Assembly: GCF_014705945.2 (NCBI RefSeq)
Contig: NZ_CP061538.1
Span: 62,001-126,000 of the forward strand
Reading direction: 5' to 3'
Origin: Rothia amarae
Lineage (GTDB): Bacteria > Actinomycetota > Actinomycetes > Actinomycetales > Micrococcaceae
Length of the DNA: 64,000 bases
The position numbers were made by a program, and so were the translations under genes. The notes under the pieces are model-generated. The model ran no database searches. It was not told the DNA's origin and saw nothing but the letters and a program-made list of their open reading frames with translations. The first letter of the stretch is position 1. Every line of letters begins with the position of its first letter. Shown here one piece after another: positions 8,695 through 17,391 of the stretch.

Positions 8695-11028
8695 TTATTT
8701 CTTTGCCACTTGCTCCCGAACAGCTCGCGTGGCCTCCACCAAATTCACTAGTGAGGCGCGGGTTTCTTCGTATCCGCGCGTCTTCAATCCGCAATCTGGG
8801 TTACTCCAGAGGTGGTCGGGCGCAACGCTGTCTACTGCCTGTTCGAGCAAACTGCGGATTTTCTCCACCGATGGGACGCGCGGAGAATGAATATCCCAGA
8901 CGCCCGGGCCGATGCCCCGGTCGAAAGTTGCCGGGAGATCCTCAAGCAGCTCCAAGCGAGAACGTGCCGCCTCAATGGAAGTGACATCTGCATTCAAACC
9001 GTCAATCGCTTCAAAGACCTCATTGAATTCTGAATAGCACAGGTGGGTATGAATCTGAGTAGAGTCAGCCACCTGTGAGGTAGCTAGACGGAACGACCCT
9101 ACTGACCATTTCAGGTACTCCGGTTGCTCTGCCGCGCGGAGGGGCAAAAGTTCACGGAGCGCTGGCTCATCTACCTGAATAATCTTGATTCCTGCTTTTT
9201 CCAAGTCAGCGATTTCATCCGCCAATGCCAGCGCTACCTGATGGGCGGTCTCAACCCGCGGCTGATCGTCCCGTACAAAAGACCACGCCAGAATAGTCAC
9301 CGGGCCGGTCAACATACCTTTCACCGGTTTTTCGGTGAGCGAATCTGCGTAGGAAATCCACGGAACGGTGAATGCCGAACCTTCCAACCCTTCGCCGCTG
9401 CGCTTGACGTCGCCCCACAAAATAGAAGGACGAGTGCAACGCGAACCGTAGGACTGCACCCAGCCATGCACCGTGGTATCAAAACCCTCAAAATTCTCTG
9501 CGAAGTACTGCACCATATCGTTACGTTCTGCCTCGCCGTGAACCAGTACATCTAGCCCAATTTCCTCTTGCAACGCGATAACCGAGGCAATCTCCTCGCG
9601 CAAGAAACCGTCAAACTCACTTTCGGTGATAGTGCCCGCCCGGAACGCCGCGCGTTGCTTGCGAATGTCAGAAGTCTGCGGAAAAGAGCCGATAGTGGTG
9701 GTAGGAATCTGCGGGAGATTCAGGAAAGCCTGAGCTTGCTGGCGCTCGCTTGTGGTCGGGCGCTCAAAAGCACCGCTCTGCGCGGTGACTTCTTGGACAC
9801 GCTCCCGGATAGCTTGAACTCGAACACCCTCGGACTTCTCGCGCTGGGCAAGGGCATCTGAAGCGGTAGCTATCTCTGCCGCAACAGCATCTTCACCCTC
9901 CAACACTGCCCGCGCTAGGGTAAGCACCTCGACTACCTTCTGGTCGGCAAAAGCCAACCAGCTTTTGAGGTCTTCGCGCAGACTTTCTTCTAAATTCAGG
10001 TCATGGGGAACGTGTTGTAGGGAGGTTGAAGTAGCGATAGAGATACCCTTCAACCCCTCAAGTTCCTTCAGCGTTTGCCGCAAATCCGTACGCCAAATAT
10101 TACGACCGCTGACGGCGCCTACCACCAGATGCAGACCGTTCTGCTCTGCAAGTTGCTGCAGACGGTCACTGTAATCGGCAGAAACACTATCCACATGCAA
10201 AGCCTCAATTCCCGACTGCGCTAGCGGTTCAAGGTTCTGCGCTAAATCACCGTAGGGGGAAGTGACAAACAGTGCAGGACGCCGCGAGTGCGCGCTCAAA
10301 CGACCGTAGGTACTAGACACCAATTCGGACAGACGGGCGGCGTCAATGTGCTGATGGTCCGCCACCAGTGCAGGCTCATCGAACTGTACCCATTGCATAC
10401 CCCTCTCGGTGAGCTGAGTCAGAAGCTCCTCATAAACCGCCAGCAAATCGTCGAGACGAGAAAGAGGCTCGAAGTCTGGTGCTGTGCCGTCCTCAGCTTT
10501 CGCCAACGCCAAAAAAGTAATCGGACCTACAATCTGCGGGCGCACACGCACGCCCTGCTCCTTAGCAATATCAAGCTGAGCGAACAACTCCTCAGGATTC
10601 AACTCAAACGAAGTCTGCGCCCCAACCTCGGGCACAAGGTAGTGGTAGTTCGTGTCAAACCACTTAGTCATTTCCAACGCAGGCTGATCCTGGGTGCCAC
10701 GCGCCAAGTCGAAATACCCCTCCAACGGTAGGATGCCGCGCTCATCCAGGGCATCGGCAAAACGGGAAGGAACCGCGTTGACCAAACGAAGCGTATCGAG
10801 TACCTGATCGTAGTGAGAGAACGACGCCGGAATCGCGTAGTCAGCGTTCAAACCGAGTTCGGTGAGGCGGGCAAGGTTAACTTTTTGAACCTCAGCCACC
10901 TGCGCATCTAGCTCACTGCGGTTCGCAGTCCCCTTCCAAAAAGCCTCCACTGCTTTCTTAAGTTCGCGGTGGCGACCAATGCGAGGGTAACCAACAATAG
11001 TTGCTGCAGGAAAATTCTGGACTGACAT
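8695..11028 (-). CDS. metE: Cobalamin-independent methionine synthase
   Basis: 777 residues, full length for MetE. It transfers the methyl group of 5-methyltetrahydropteroyl-triglutamate to homocysteine. The N-terminal domain starts with TIVGYPRIGRHRELKKAVE; the C-terminal catalytic domain begins near 430 (IPTTTIGSFPQT) and contains HGEAERNDMVQYF, the Zn-ligand region HTHLCYSEF and WSNPDCGLKTRGYEE. Start has AAGG 9-10 nt upstream. It follows metF by 35 bases, so both lie under the SAM riboswitch at 12.2 kb. The IS ends 24 bases beyond its stop. Confidence 0.96.
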   Translation of the reverse strand: MSVQNFPAATIVGYPRIGRHRELKKAVEAFWKGTANRSELDAQVAEVQKVNLARLTELGLNADYAIPASFSHYDQVLDTLRLVNAVPSRFADALDERGILPLEGYFDLARGTQDQPALEMTKWFDTNYHYLVPEVGAQTSFELNPEELFAQLDIAKEQGVRVRPQIVGPITFLALAKAEDGTAPDFEPLSRLDDLLAVYEELLTQLTERGMQWVQFDEPALVADHQHIDAARLSELVSSTYGRLSAHSRRPALFVTSPYGDLAQNLEPLAQSGIEALHVDSVSADYSDRLQQLAEQNGLHLVVGAVSGRNIWRTDLRQTLKELEGLKGISIATSTSLQHVPHDLNLEESLREDLKSWLAFADQKVVEVLTLARAVLEGEDAVAAEIATASDALAQREKSEGVRVQAIRERVQEVTAQSGAFERPTTSERQQAQAFLNLPQIPTTTIGSFPQTSDIRKQRAAFRAGTITESEFDGFLREEIASVIALQEEIGLDVLVHGEAERNDMVQYFAENFEGFDTTVHGWVQSYGSRCTRPSILWGDVKRSGEGLEGSAFTVPWISYADSLTEKPVKGMLTGPVTILAWSFVRDDQPRVETAHQVALALADEIADLEKAGIKIIQVDEPALRELLPLRAAEQPEYLKWSVGSFRLATSQVADSTQIHTHLCYSEFNEVFEAIDGLNADVTSIEAARSRLELLEDLPATFDRGIGPGVWDIHSPRVPSVEKIRSLLEQAVDSVAPDHLWSNPDCGLKTRGYEETRASLVNLVEATRAVREQVAKK

Positions 11029-11063
11029 GAAAAGTGACCTTTCAGGAAGATAATGAAAAAGTG

Positions 11064-12023
11064 TTAAGCGGAAGCAGACACGGACGCGTATTCGGCGTCT
11101 GACGTAGAAAAATGCGACGGCTGAGAAGATTTCAGAGGACTAAAATAGCGCGACGTATAGGGAGCGATATCGAGATGCTCCAGCACATCGAGGACGGCGC
11201 GGTGCTCGTTGAAAGTGTAAAAATGCAAACCACTGGCACCAGAATCTAGCGCTGCTTTACACTGATGCAACGCATACTCCACCCCAATCTTGTGGCGCTC
11301 CGCCTTGTTATCGGCATTCTCTAACGCACTGGCAAGATCCAGCGGAATAGCCAACCCCGCCAACTCGCACAGCCGAATGAGACGGCGCAACGACGTCACC
11401 GGCATAATGCCCGGAATAATAGGCAAATTCACCCCGGCAGTCTGCGCCGCATCCAACAGTCCCTGAAAACGAGCGTTATCAAAGTAAACCTGCGTGATAG
11501 CAAAATCAGCACCCGCACGTTGCTTAGCCAGCAAAATCTCAATATCTTGAAGAAGCGATACCGACTCCGGGTGCTTCTGCGGATAAGCAGCCACCCCAAT
11601 CGACAGCTTTCCACCGGCAAAATGCGCAAAATCTTCACGTTCCACCCGGCGAATAAGCTCCACTAAGTAGCGCGCAAACGGAAGCTCCAGAGCATCAGGG
11701 GAAACCCCCGCCGGAATATCACCGCGCAAAGCCAACAAGCCCCGCACGCCTAAACCCACAATGAGGCGCACAGCGTGTTCCAGTTCCCCCACTGAATGCC
11801 CCACGCACGTCAAATGCGCCAACGGAGTCAGCTTGGTTTCGTGCACCAGATAATCAAGCAAAGCGAGAGTCTGTTGCTTACGCTCGGCAGTACCGGAATA
11901 AGTCACCGAAACATAGTCAGGGGAAGTAGCCGAAAGCTCGTCAATGGTTTGCAACAAAGAGTCACGACTTTCCACAGACCGTGGAGGGTAAAGCTCATAA
12001 GACAGAGCCGTATGAGGTGCCAT
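11064..12023 (-). CDS. metF: Methylenetetrahydrofolate reductase family protein
   Basis: 319 residues from the ATG at 12023, preferred over one 9 bases upstream because GAAAGGAA then lies at normal spacing. It has an MTHFR TIM barrel: ELYPPRS near the N-terminus, PDYVSVTYSG, LAHLTCVGHS, LRGD (flavin site), IGVAAYPQKHPES and FAITQVYFDN. It supplies 5-methyl-THF to MetE, the next gene. It is the first gene behind a SAM riboswitch. Some actinobacterial homologues differ in cofactor use from E. coli MetF. Confidence 0.92.
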   Translation of the reverse strand: MAPHTALSYELYPPRSVESRDSLLQTIDELSATSPDYVSVTYSGTAERKQQTLALLDYLVHETKLTPLAHLTCVGHSVGELEHAVRLIVGLGVRGLLALRGDIPAGVSPDALELPFARYLVELIRRVEREDFAHFAGGKLSIGVAAYPQKHPESVSLLQDIEILLAKQRAGADFAITQVYFDNARFQGLLDAAQTAGVNLPIIPGIMPVTSLRRLIRLCELAGLAIPLDLASALENADNKAERHKIGVEYALHQCKAALDSGASGLHFYTFNEHRAVLDVLEHLDIAPYTSRYFSPLKSSQPSHFSTSDAEYASVSASA

Positions 12024-12119
12024 AGAGGGCATTTCCTTTCGATGGATTCGCCCGATAGATACACGCCCACCCCTTTATAGGGGAGGAACGAACGTATAGA
12101 AAAGCAGAAAGCTAATTCT

Positions 12120-12216
12120 TCTATCGGTCCTGGCGGGAGCACCTTCTCCCGATTGCTCGGGCGAGGTTGCTGCAGCGTCGTAGAGCCAGATCTCTCGGCC
12201 GCTCTTGATAGATAAC
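12120..12216 (-). promoter_or_regulatory. SAM riboswitch (SAM-I/SAM-IV clan) upstream of metF-metE
   Basis: Minus strand, about 100-190 nt before metF. It shows CTATCAAGAGCGGCCGAGAG, then TGGCTCTACGACGC, GCAACC, a variable hairpin, GGTGCTCCCGCCAGGA and the closing GATAG that pairs with CTATC. Order and motifs match the S-box core (AGAG, GAGGGA, GCAACC, GGTGC). Assignment to SAM-I or SAM-IV needs a covariance model. Downstream, CCCC-TATAAA-GGGG (12070-12083) forms a small hairpin that may belong to the expression platform. High SAM should lower metF-metE expression. Confidence 0.88.
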
Positions 12217-12354
12217 AGAATCAATATAAATGGGCGCATCACGGGCTCACAAGCGAAAACGCCTAGATGTGCCTATGTAACTTCGTGTAGTGAATATGTC
12301 TAGGTAGCGTCATATTAAGTTATGTGAAAGCAGGGTGAGGACGAGCTATAAGTC

Positions 12355-12482
12355 GAGAACCTGGCGTAGCGGGAGGAAAGCTGGCTGGGTCTGGCGTGAA
12401 TCGCCTTCCTGAGCGCTAGCGAAGCAGACGAGAGGGATTGCTTGCCGACGCTACGCCAGGTATCGGCAAATCGCGTGTTCTC
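12355..12482 (+). repeat. Long palindromic element B with 60-nt conserved core
   Basis: Perfect 11-bp arms CTGGCGTAGCG (12361) and CGCTACGCCAG (12449), plus outer GAGAAC/GTTCTC, enclose a core (12381-12440) that matches the core of the element at 4.9 kb at about 50 of 60 positions, including GGCTGGGTCTGGC and GAGCGCTAGCGA. It lies between the divergent SAM riboswitch/metF promoter and the response regulator gene. The rest of 12217-12602 shows nothing else recognisable beyond promoter-like sequence. Confidence 0.7.
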
Positions 12483-12602
12483 AGCCGAGTTGTTCCGCTT
12501 TCCTGTGTTTAACCTATGCCCCCGGCAAGCAGTTACTTTGTAAGACCCAGAAACAAGCAAAACGTCAGATCCATAACACCCTCAAACGCTAGGCTTATAC
12601 AC

Positions 12603-13346
12603 ATGAGCAGCAGAGCACACGAAATCGCCAAAAACCTCCCCACTCTCGAACACGTAGATGGTACGCCCATCCGCGCGCTCGTCGTCGACGACGAAGCCAT
12701 GCTCGAAGAGTTAGTCAGCGTAGGTTTGCGCATGATTGGGTGGGATGTTAAATCGGCAGGAAACGGCCCCGATGCGCTCGCAGTAGCACGCGAGTGGCGT
12801 CCCGATGTTCTGGTGCTGGACATTATGATGCCCGGATTCGACGGCATCGAATTACTGAGCCGCGTGCGGAAACTTTACCCGCAGGTGCCCTGTCTTTTTC
12901 TCACCGCTAAAGACTCGGTCGACGACCGCATCGAAGGACTCGGCGCTGGCGCCGATGATTACGTGACCAAGCCTTTCTCTATGGAGGAGGTCATGATTCG
13001 CCTTCACCGCCTCGTACAGCGTTCAGGCGTTGTGGCAGCAGACGACGCCGAGCTGGTCGTCGGCGATCTCGTGCTGAATCAGGATACCCGTGAAGTGACC
13101 CGCGGTGGAGAAGACATCTCACTCACGGCAACGCAGTTCGACCTGTTGCGCTATCTCATGGAAAACCCTAAGCGAGTGGTCTCAAAATCTCAGATTCTCG
13201 ATAACGTGTGGAACTACGATTTTGGCGGTCAAGCGAACATTGTGGAGCTCTATATCTCCTACTTGCGCAAGAAAATTGATGCAGGTCGAGAACCTATGAT
13301 TCATACGGTTCGCGGTGCTGGTTACGTGATTAAGCCGGCTAACTAG
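12603..13346 (+). CDS. OmpR-family two-component response regulator
   Basis: 247 residues from the ATG at 12603; an earlier in-frame ATG at 12516 would add an unusual tail and overlap the promoter. Receiver domain (about 22-135): acidic pair DD at 29-30, phosphoacceptor Asp73 in VLDIMMPG, Thr101, Lys123 in VTKPF. C-terminal winged helix (about 150-245) with LTATQFDLLRYLMENPKRVV and TVRGAGYVIKP. It is co-transcribed with the histidine kinase one base downstream. Close to the TcrX/PrrA-like group, but the signal is unknown. Confidence 0.93.
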   Translation: MSSRAHEIAKNLPTLEHVDGTPIRALVVDDEAMLEELVSVGLRMIGWDVKSAGNGPDALAVAREWRPDVLVLDIMMPGFDGIELLSRVRKLYPQVPCLFLTAKDSVDDRIEGLGAGADDYVTKPFSMEEVMIRLHRLVQRSGVVAADDAELVVGDLVLNQDTREVTRGGEDISLTATQFDLLRYLMENPKRVVSKSQILDNVWNYDFGGQANIVELYISYLRKKIDAGREPMIHTVRGAGYVIKPAN

Positions 13347-13347
13347 C

Positions 13348-14856
13348 GTGAACTCGTCTTTCGCATCTGCGCCTCGCCTGCGCACTATTTTGACGGCTAT
13401 ATTAGTGGGAATGTTGGGCGTTGCCTGCCTGATTATCGGGCTCAGCAGTTTTCTCACTATCAAGAATTCCTTAGAATCGCAGGTGAGCGAGCGGTTAGAT
13501 CAGACGTCGCACCGCGCCATGATTTTTAAGCCCGAGGACGCCCCTGTGCGCAACGGCGGCGCGGGTGGGGCGGACGGGGCAAATGCGGAGGGCGCGCAAA
13601 ACGTATGCGAGACGTCCGCTAGTAGCTCGCCGCTCAACGCACCCGGCCAAAGCGCAGGGACCCTCACCGTCTGCGTAAATAACGGGAATGTGGGATTCTC
13701 AGGAGTTTTGGATAGCTCGGGCGATTTACAAAGTCTTTCTGAAGCAGACGTTGCGCAGTTGAAAGATGTCCCGGCAGAAGCTACCGCCCAAAAAGTTGAT
13801 CTTGAAGTAGGGAACTACTTGGTAGAAGCTCACGCGCTTCCCAATCAGCCCCAGACCGTGGTGGTTACAGGCATCCCACTCAAAGACATGAATAATACGT
13901 TGGCCACCTTAGTTGCCGTGATGGCAGGTGGGTCGCTGGCGGTAATGGTTATAGCTGGTCTGCTCGGCTCATGGATTATCCGCCGGACGATGCGCCCCCT
14001 AGAGCGTGTCTCGGCAGTTGCTGCCGGCGTCGCGCAGGCAGACTTGGAGTCGCAAGTGCTTTCTCGCGCCTACCGTGTGCAGCCGCGGGACTCGAACCCC
14101 CGCTCAGAGGTAGGCGCGGTGGGATTCGCGCTAAACCAAATGCTGGGGAACGTACAATCTGCCCTGCAAGCACGGGAGAAAACTGAAAACCAGATGCGCG
14201 CATTTATTGCCGACGCTTCCCACGAACTGCGCACTCCGCTCGCTGCCATTAAGGGGTATTCGGACCTTCTGCGGTGGACCGAAAATCTGAGCGATTCGGG
14301 GGAGCAGTCGGTGAATCGCATCGAATCACAGACTGCACGAATGAGCCGCTTGGTAGAGGATCTCTTGTTGCTCGCTCGTCTGGATGAAGGCAAGCAGCCG
14401 GTCTTTGAGGCGGTAGACCTCTCGGAAATGCTCGCTGAAAGCACCTTCGATATGCAGGTAGCTGCCCCCAATCATCGCTGGACTCTCAATATTCCAGACG
14501 ACCCGGTAGAAGTTCGCGGGGACCGCAACCAACTTCAGCAAGTTATTTCGAATCTGCTCTCTAACGCACGCAAACATACCGCCGAGGGAACGCATGTAAC
14601 GGCGTCGCTAGGTTTTGCTGAGGGCGGGTTTGCTGAGGTAAGAATTAGCGATAATGGCGAGGGTATCGATTCTGAATTTATCGATAAAATTTTTGACCGA
14701 TTTACACGCGCCGACGTCGCGCGGTCTGGGGACGCCGGAACCACAGGATTAGGGTTGCCGATTGTACGTGCCATCGTTGAGGCACACGGTGGCAGTATTG
14801 ACGTGCAATCTCGCCCGGGGGAAACCGTCTTTAAGGTGCTGCTGCCGCTGGCATAG
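13348..14856 (+). CDS. Two-component sensor histidine kinase
   Basis: 502 residues, GTG start one base after the response regulator stop. TM1 (about 9-35), an external domain of some 155 residues containing an Ala/Gly-rich low-complexity stretch and two cysteines, TM2 (about 190-212), HAMP, HisKA with FIADASHELRTPLAAIKGYS (phospho-His), and HATPase with NLLSNARKHT (N box), DNGEGID (G1), FDRFTR (F box) and GTTGLGLPIV (G2). It phosphorylates the neighbouring regulator. The external ligand cannot be predicted. Confidence 0.93.
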   Translation: MNSSFASAPRLRTILTAILVGMLGVACLIIGLSSFLTIKNSLESQVSERLDQTSHRAMIFKPEDAPVRNGGAGGADGANAEGAQNVCETSASSSPLNAPGQSAGTLTVCVNNGNVGFSGVLDSSGDLQSLSEADVAQLKDVPAEATAQKVDLEVGNYLVEAHALPNQPQTVVVTGIPLKDMNNTLATLVAVMAGGSLAVMVIAGLLGSWIIRRTMRPLERVSAVAAGVAQADLESQVLSRAYRVQPRDSNPRSEVGAVGFALNQMLGNVQSALQAREKTENQMRAFIADASHELRTPLAAIKGYSDLLRWTENLSDSGEQSVNRIESQTARMSRLVEDLLLLARLDEGKQPVFEAVDLSEMLAESTFDMQVAAPNHRWTLNIPDDPVEVRGDRNQLQQVISNLLSNARKHTAEGTHVTASLGFAEGGFAEVRISDNGEGIDSEFIDKIFDRFTRADVARSGDAGTTGLGLPIVRAIVEAHGGSIDVQSRPGETVFKVLLPLA

Positions 14857-15164
14857 GGATTAGGACGCGTTCGTTAACCCCAGCCCAGAATCAGCAAACT
14901 CTTCCGCTCACCACCCCTATTTGGGCTTGTTACGCCAATATTAAGTAAATTTTATGAATACATCCATGAGATAAGTACTACTTGCCCCGTCATGTATGTA
15001 GAGGTGAAATTTTGGTGTAATTCCGGGGTTTTGTCTTTCCTTATACTCTCCTTCTCAGGGCTGATTTTTTACTTTCTCCCCCTTATTGGTGAATTTTGCA
15101 CCCCTGGTGAAGCAAATACCCCTTACTGTGTAAGGTAACGATTTGATAACAAAGGTGGCGCGAT
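14857..15164. other. Intergenic region without a visible gene
   Basis: About 308 bases between the kinase stop and the esterase start. It contains several C/T-rich patches on the plus strand and AT-rich promoter-like stretches near 14940-14960 and 15040-15070. No convincing open frame, hairpin or known motif was seen. It probably carries the promoter of the esterase pair. Confidence 0.5.
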
Positions 15165-16049
15165 ATGTCGCTCAGCATGCGTACAGCGGTTGGTGCGCTT
15201 TCCCTCATTAACCGTATGACCTCTGATGCTTCCCGGAACGCAGTTCAGACCATTACCCACAATGCCAAGCCTGCCGAGTTGCCGGCTACTATGTATGACC
15301 GCTATGGGGCGTACTACCGGCAGGTGGATGATTCGCGCGTAGTTTTTCTCGACCCCGAAAACGAAAAATGCGCCAACGTACTGGTATATATTCATGGCGG
15401 GGAATACAAAAGACCTCTAACCATGATGCACTGGGGCATCATTGACCGGTTGATGAAAGAAACCTGCGCCTCTGCTTTGGTACCGATGTATCAATTGGCT
15501 CCCCACCACAGCGCTAAAGACGCCTACTCATTACTCGACGGCGCCTTCGCCCATGCCCTCAAAAGCGCCCGAGAAACCGGTGGAAAAATAATCGTTGCCG
15601 GTGACTGTGCAGGTGGCGGGTTGGCTCAGGCGTATGTGATGAGCCGCCGCGATCGCGGGTTGGTTCTCCCCGATAATGTGTTGCTTTTTTATCCCTGGCT
15701 CGATCTCACGCTTTCCAACCCCGAAATTCATGGCATTAAAGATCCGGTACTTAACCGCCCGTCGCTCATTGAAGCTGGACGCCGCTGGAGTGGTTCGTGG
15801 GAAGTGCGGGATCCGCGCGTCAGCCCTATTTTCGGGTCGGTAGAAAACCTTCCGAAAACCCACATTTACCAGGGCAAACGAGACATCATGTATCCCGACG
15901 TTCGCAACTTTGCCAATCTTGCCGTCGGTGCTGGCTCGCCCGTGAGCCTGACCTTAGCGCCGCGCGCTTTTCATGGATACATGGGGGCTCGACTCATGCC
16001 AGAAGCACGCGCTGCCTACCGTGAAATTGGCAAGCAGTTCGCCGCCTAG
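15165..16049 (+). CDS. Alpha/beta-hydrolase (HSL/acetyl-esterase family) with Cys at the nucleophile position
   Basis: 294 residues. The oxyanion motif HGG is at 77-79, and the nucleophile elbow reads GDCAGG (146-151) where the HSL family has GDSAGG, so the predicted nucleophile is Cys148. Candidate Asp240 (GKRDIMYPD) and His270 (AFHGY) complete a triad. Start has AAAGGTGG about 8 nt upstream. The codon is TGT, one base from TCT. It is probably co-transcribed with the carboxylesterase that follows. Serine-to-cysteine changes usually cut esterase activity strongly but can favour acyl transfer or thioester chemistry. Substrate unknown. Confidence 0.85.
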   Translation: MSLSMRTAVGALSLINRMTSDASRNAVQTITHNAKPAELPATMYDRYGAYYRQVDDSRVVFLDPENEKCANVLVYIHGGEYKRPLTMMHWGIIDRLMKETCASALVPMYQLAPHHSAKDAYSLLDGAFAHALKSARETGGKIIVAGDCAGGGLAQAYVMSRRDRGLVLPDNVLLFYPWLDLTLSNPEIHGIKDPVLNRPSLIEAGRRWSGSWEVRDPRVSPIFGSVENLPKTHIYQGKRDIMYPDVRNFANLAVGAGSPVSLTLAPRAFHGYMGARLMPEARAAYREIGKQFAA

Positions 16050-16071
16050 TTGTATGTTGAAGGATTCAGGA

Positions 16072-17370
16072 ATGCGCCCCGTTGAGACTCCAGTGGGCAC
16101 TCTGTTAGCGGTGGAAGACGGCGCTGTAGTGCGCGCTTCAGGTATTCCCTATGCGCGTGCCGAGCGTTTTCGCTATCCCCGTTCAGTTCGTCTAGCTGAC
16201 TTTGGAGATCCTTTTGTAGCAGATTCTCCTGCCCCAGCTGCGCCACAGTTTTTGCGCGGTAAGGACGGGGATATCCGTCAGTCGGTACTGATGAGCGAGG
16301 AGTGCCAAAATCTCTCTATAGTGTTCCCTGCCGATGTTGCACCCTCTGAAAAGTTGCCGGTCATGGTCTATTTTCATGGCGGATCGTACGTGGTGGGTAG
16401 CGGCGACGGCGCACGCTATAACCCTGTTCGCTTGGTGGCAGACGAGCGGGTTGTGGTGGTTACGGTGACTTACCGGCTAGGTCTGCTGGGGTTTTTGGGT
16501 GGCTCGAAAGAGCGCCCTGCCAACCTTGGTTTGTTGGACGCGCGGGAGGCATTGCGCTGGGTAAAACAGAATATCTCGGCATTTGGTGGGGATTCAGAAA
16601 ATATAACCCTGTTCGGGCAGTCTGCTGGCGGCGATTTGGTCACCCAGCTTTTACTCGCCGAAGGTGTGGTGGATGAAGGTTTAGTCCATCGCACTATTTG
16701 TCAGAGCGCGCCGATTGAGCTGGTGAATCGCAAGCAAAAACTCGCCGCTGCGATGGTGAAGAAGACCTCTGACATTCCTGCCGATGCACCAGTAGAAATT
16801 TTTGCAGAGCGCGGGTGGAAGATGCTCGTGCAAAGCCCGATTTATGACGGTTTATATTCGGCGATGATGCCGTTTGGTACGTTATACGGGCACTATCCTT
16901 TGCCGAATGTTGAGCAGGTGGAAGATGCATGGAAAAAGATTGCTCAACGGGTAGATGTTCTTATAGGCGCTAATATGCGCGAATCAGCATATTTTGTGCC
17001 TCAACCGCCGAAATACCTGGGGAAAATGGCGCAGAAGGTTGCTGAGTTATTGGTGGAAAAGGGCTCGTGTGAGATGTACATTGAGCCCGCCCGCCGTTTT
17101 GTGCGTCGTCATCGAGCCGCAGGCGGAAACGCCACTTCCTATCTGTTGCGGGTGGGGCATCCGCTAAACTACCACTACTCGGCGCACTGTACCGAGCTTG
17201 CTCTTTTATTTGAAAACTCCTGCTGGGACGGCGATAAGTTACTCGCGGGCTCCTACCCGAACGAGCGGGCGGAGCAAGGACGGGCTTTACGCGCCATCTG
17301 GGCAGAGTTTGCCCGCTCGGGAGTGATTCGTTCCGAGTTGGCTGAGCGTGCGCGAATTGAGTTTGCGTAG
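16072..17370 (+). CDS. Type-B carboxylesterase
   Basis: 432 residues from the ATG at 16072 (an ATG at 16054 is also possible). N-terminal GTLLAVEDGAVVRASGIPYA is typical of the type-B family; oxyanion PVMVYFHGGSYVVGSG; nucleophile elbow GQSAGG, with Gln for the usual Glu before Ser; the catalytic His lies in the C-terminal third, in YHYSAHCTELALLF. It hydrolyses carboxylic esters of unknown type. It begins just after the preceding esterase stop, so the two are an operon. Confidence 0.85.
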   Translation: MRPVETPVGTLLAVEDGAVVRASGIPYARAERFRYPRSVRLADFGDPFVADSPAPAAPQFLRGKDGDIRQSVLMSEECQNLSIVFPADVAPSEKLPVMVYFHGGSYVVGSGDGARYNPVRLVADERVVVVTVTYRLGLLGFLGGSKERPANLGLLDAREALRWVKQNISAFGGDSENITLFGQSAGGDLVTQLLLAEGVVDEGLVHRTICQSAPIELVNRKQKLAAAMVKKTSDIPADAPVEIFAERGWKMLVQSPIYDGLYSAMMPFGTLYGHYPLPNVEQVEDAWKKIAQRVDVLIGANMRESAYFVPQPPKYLGKMAQKVAELLVEKGSCEMYIEPARRFVRRHRAAGGNATSYLLRVGHPLNYHYSAHCTELALLFENSCWDGDKLLAGSYPNERAEQGRALRAIWAEFARSGVIRSELAERARIEFA

Positions 17371-17391
17371 CTAGGGGAGAGCCCTAAGATT

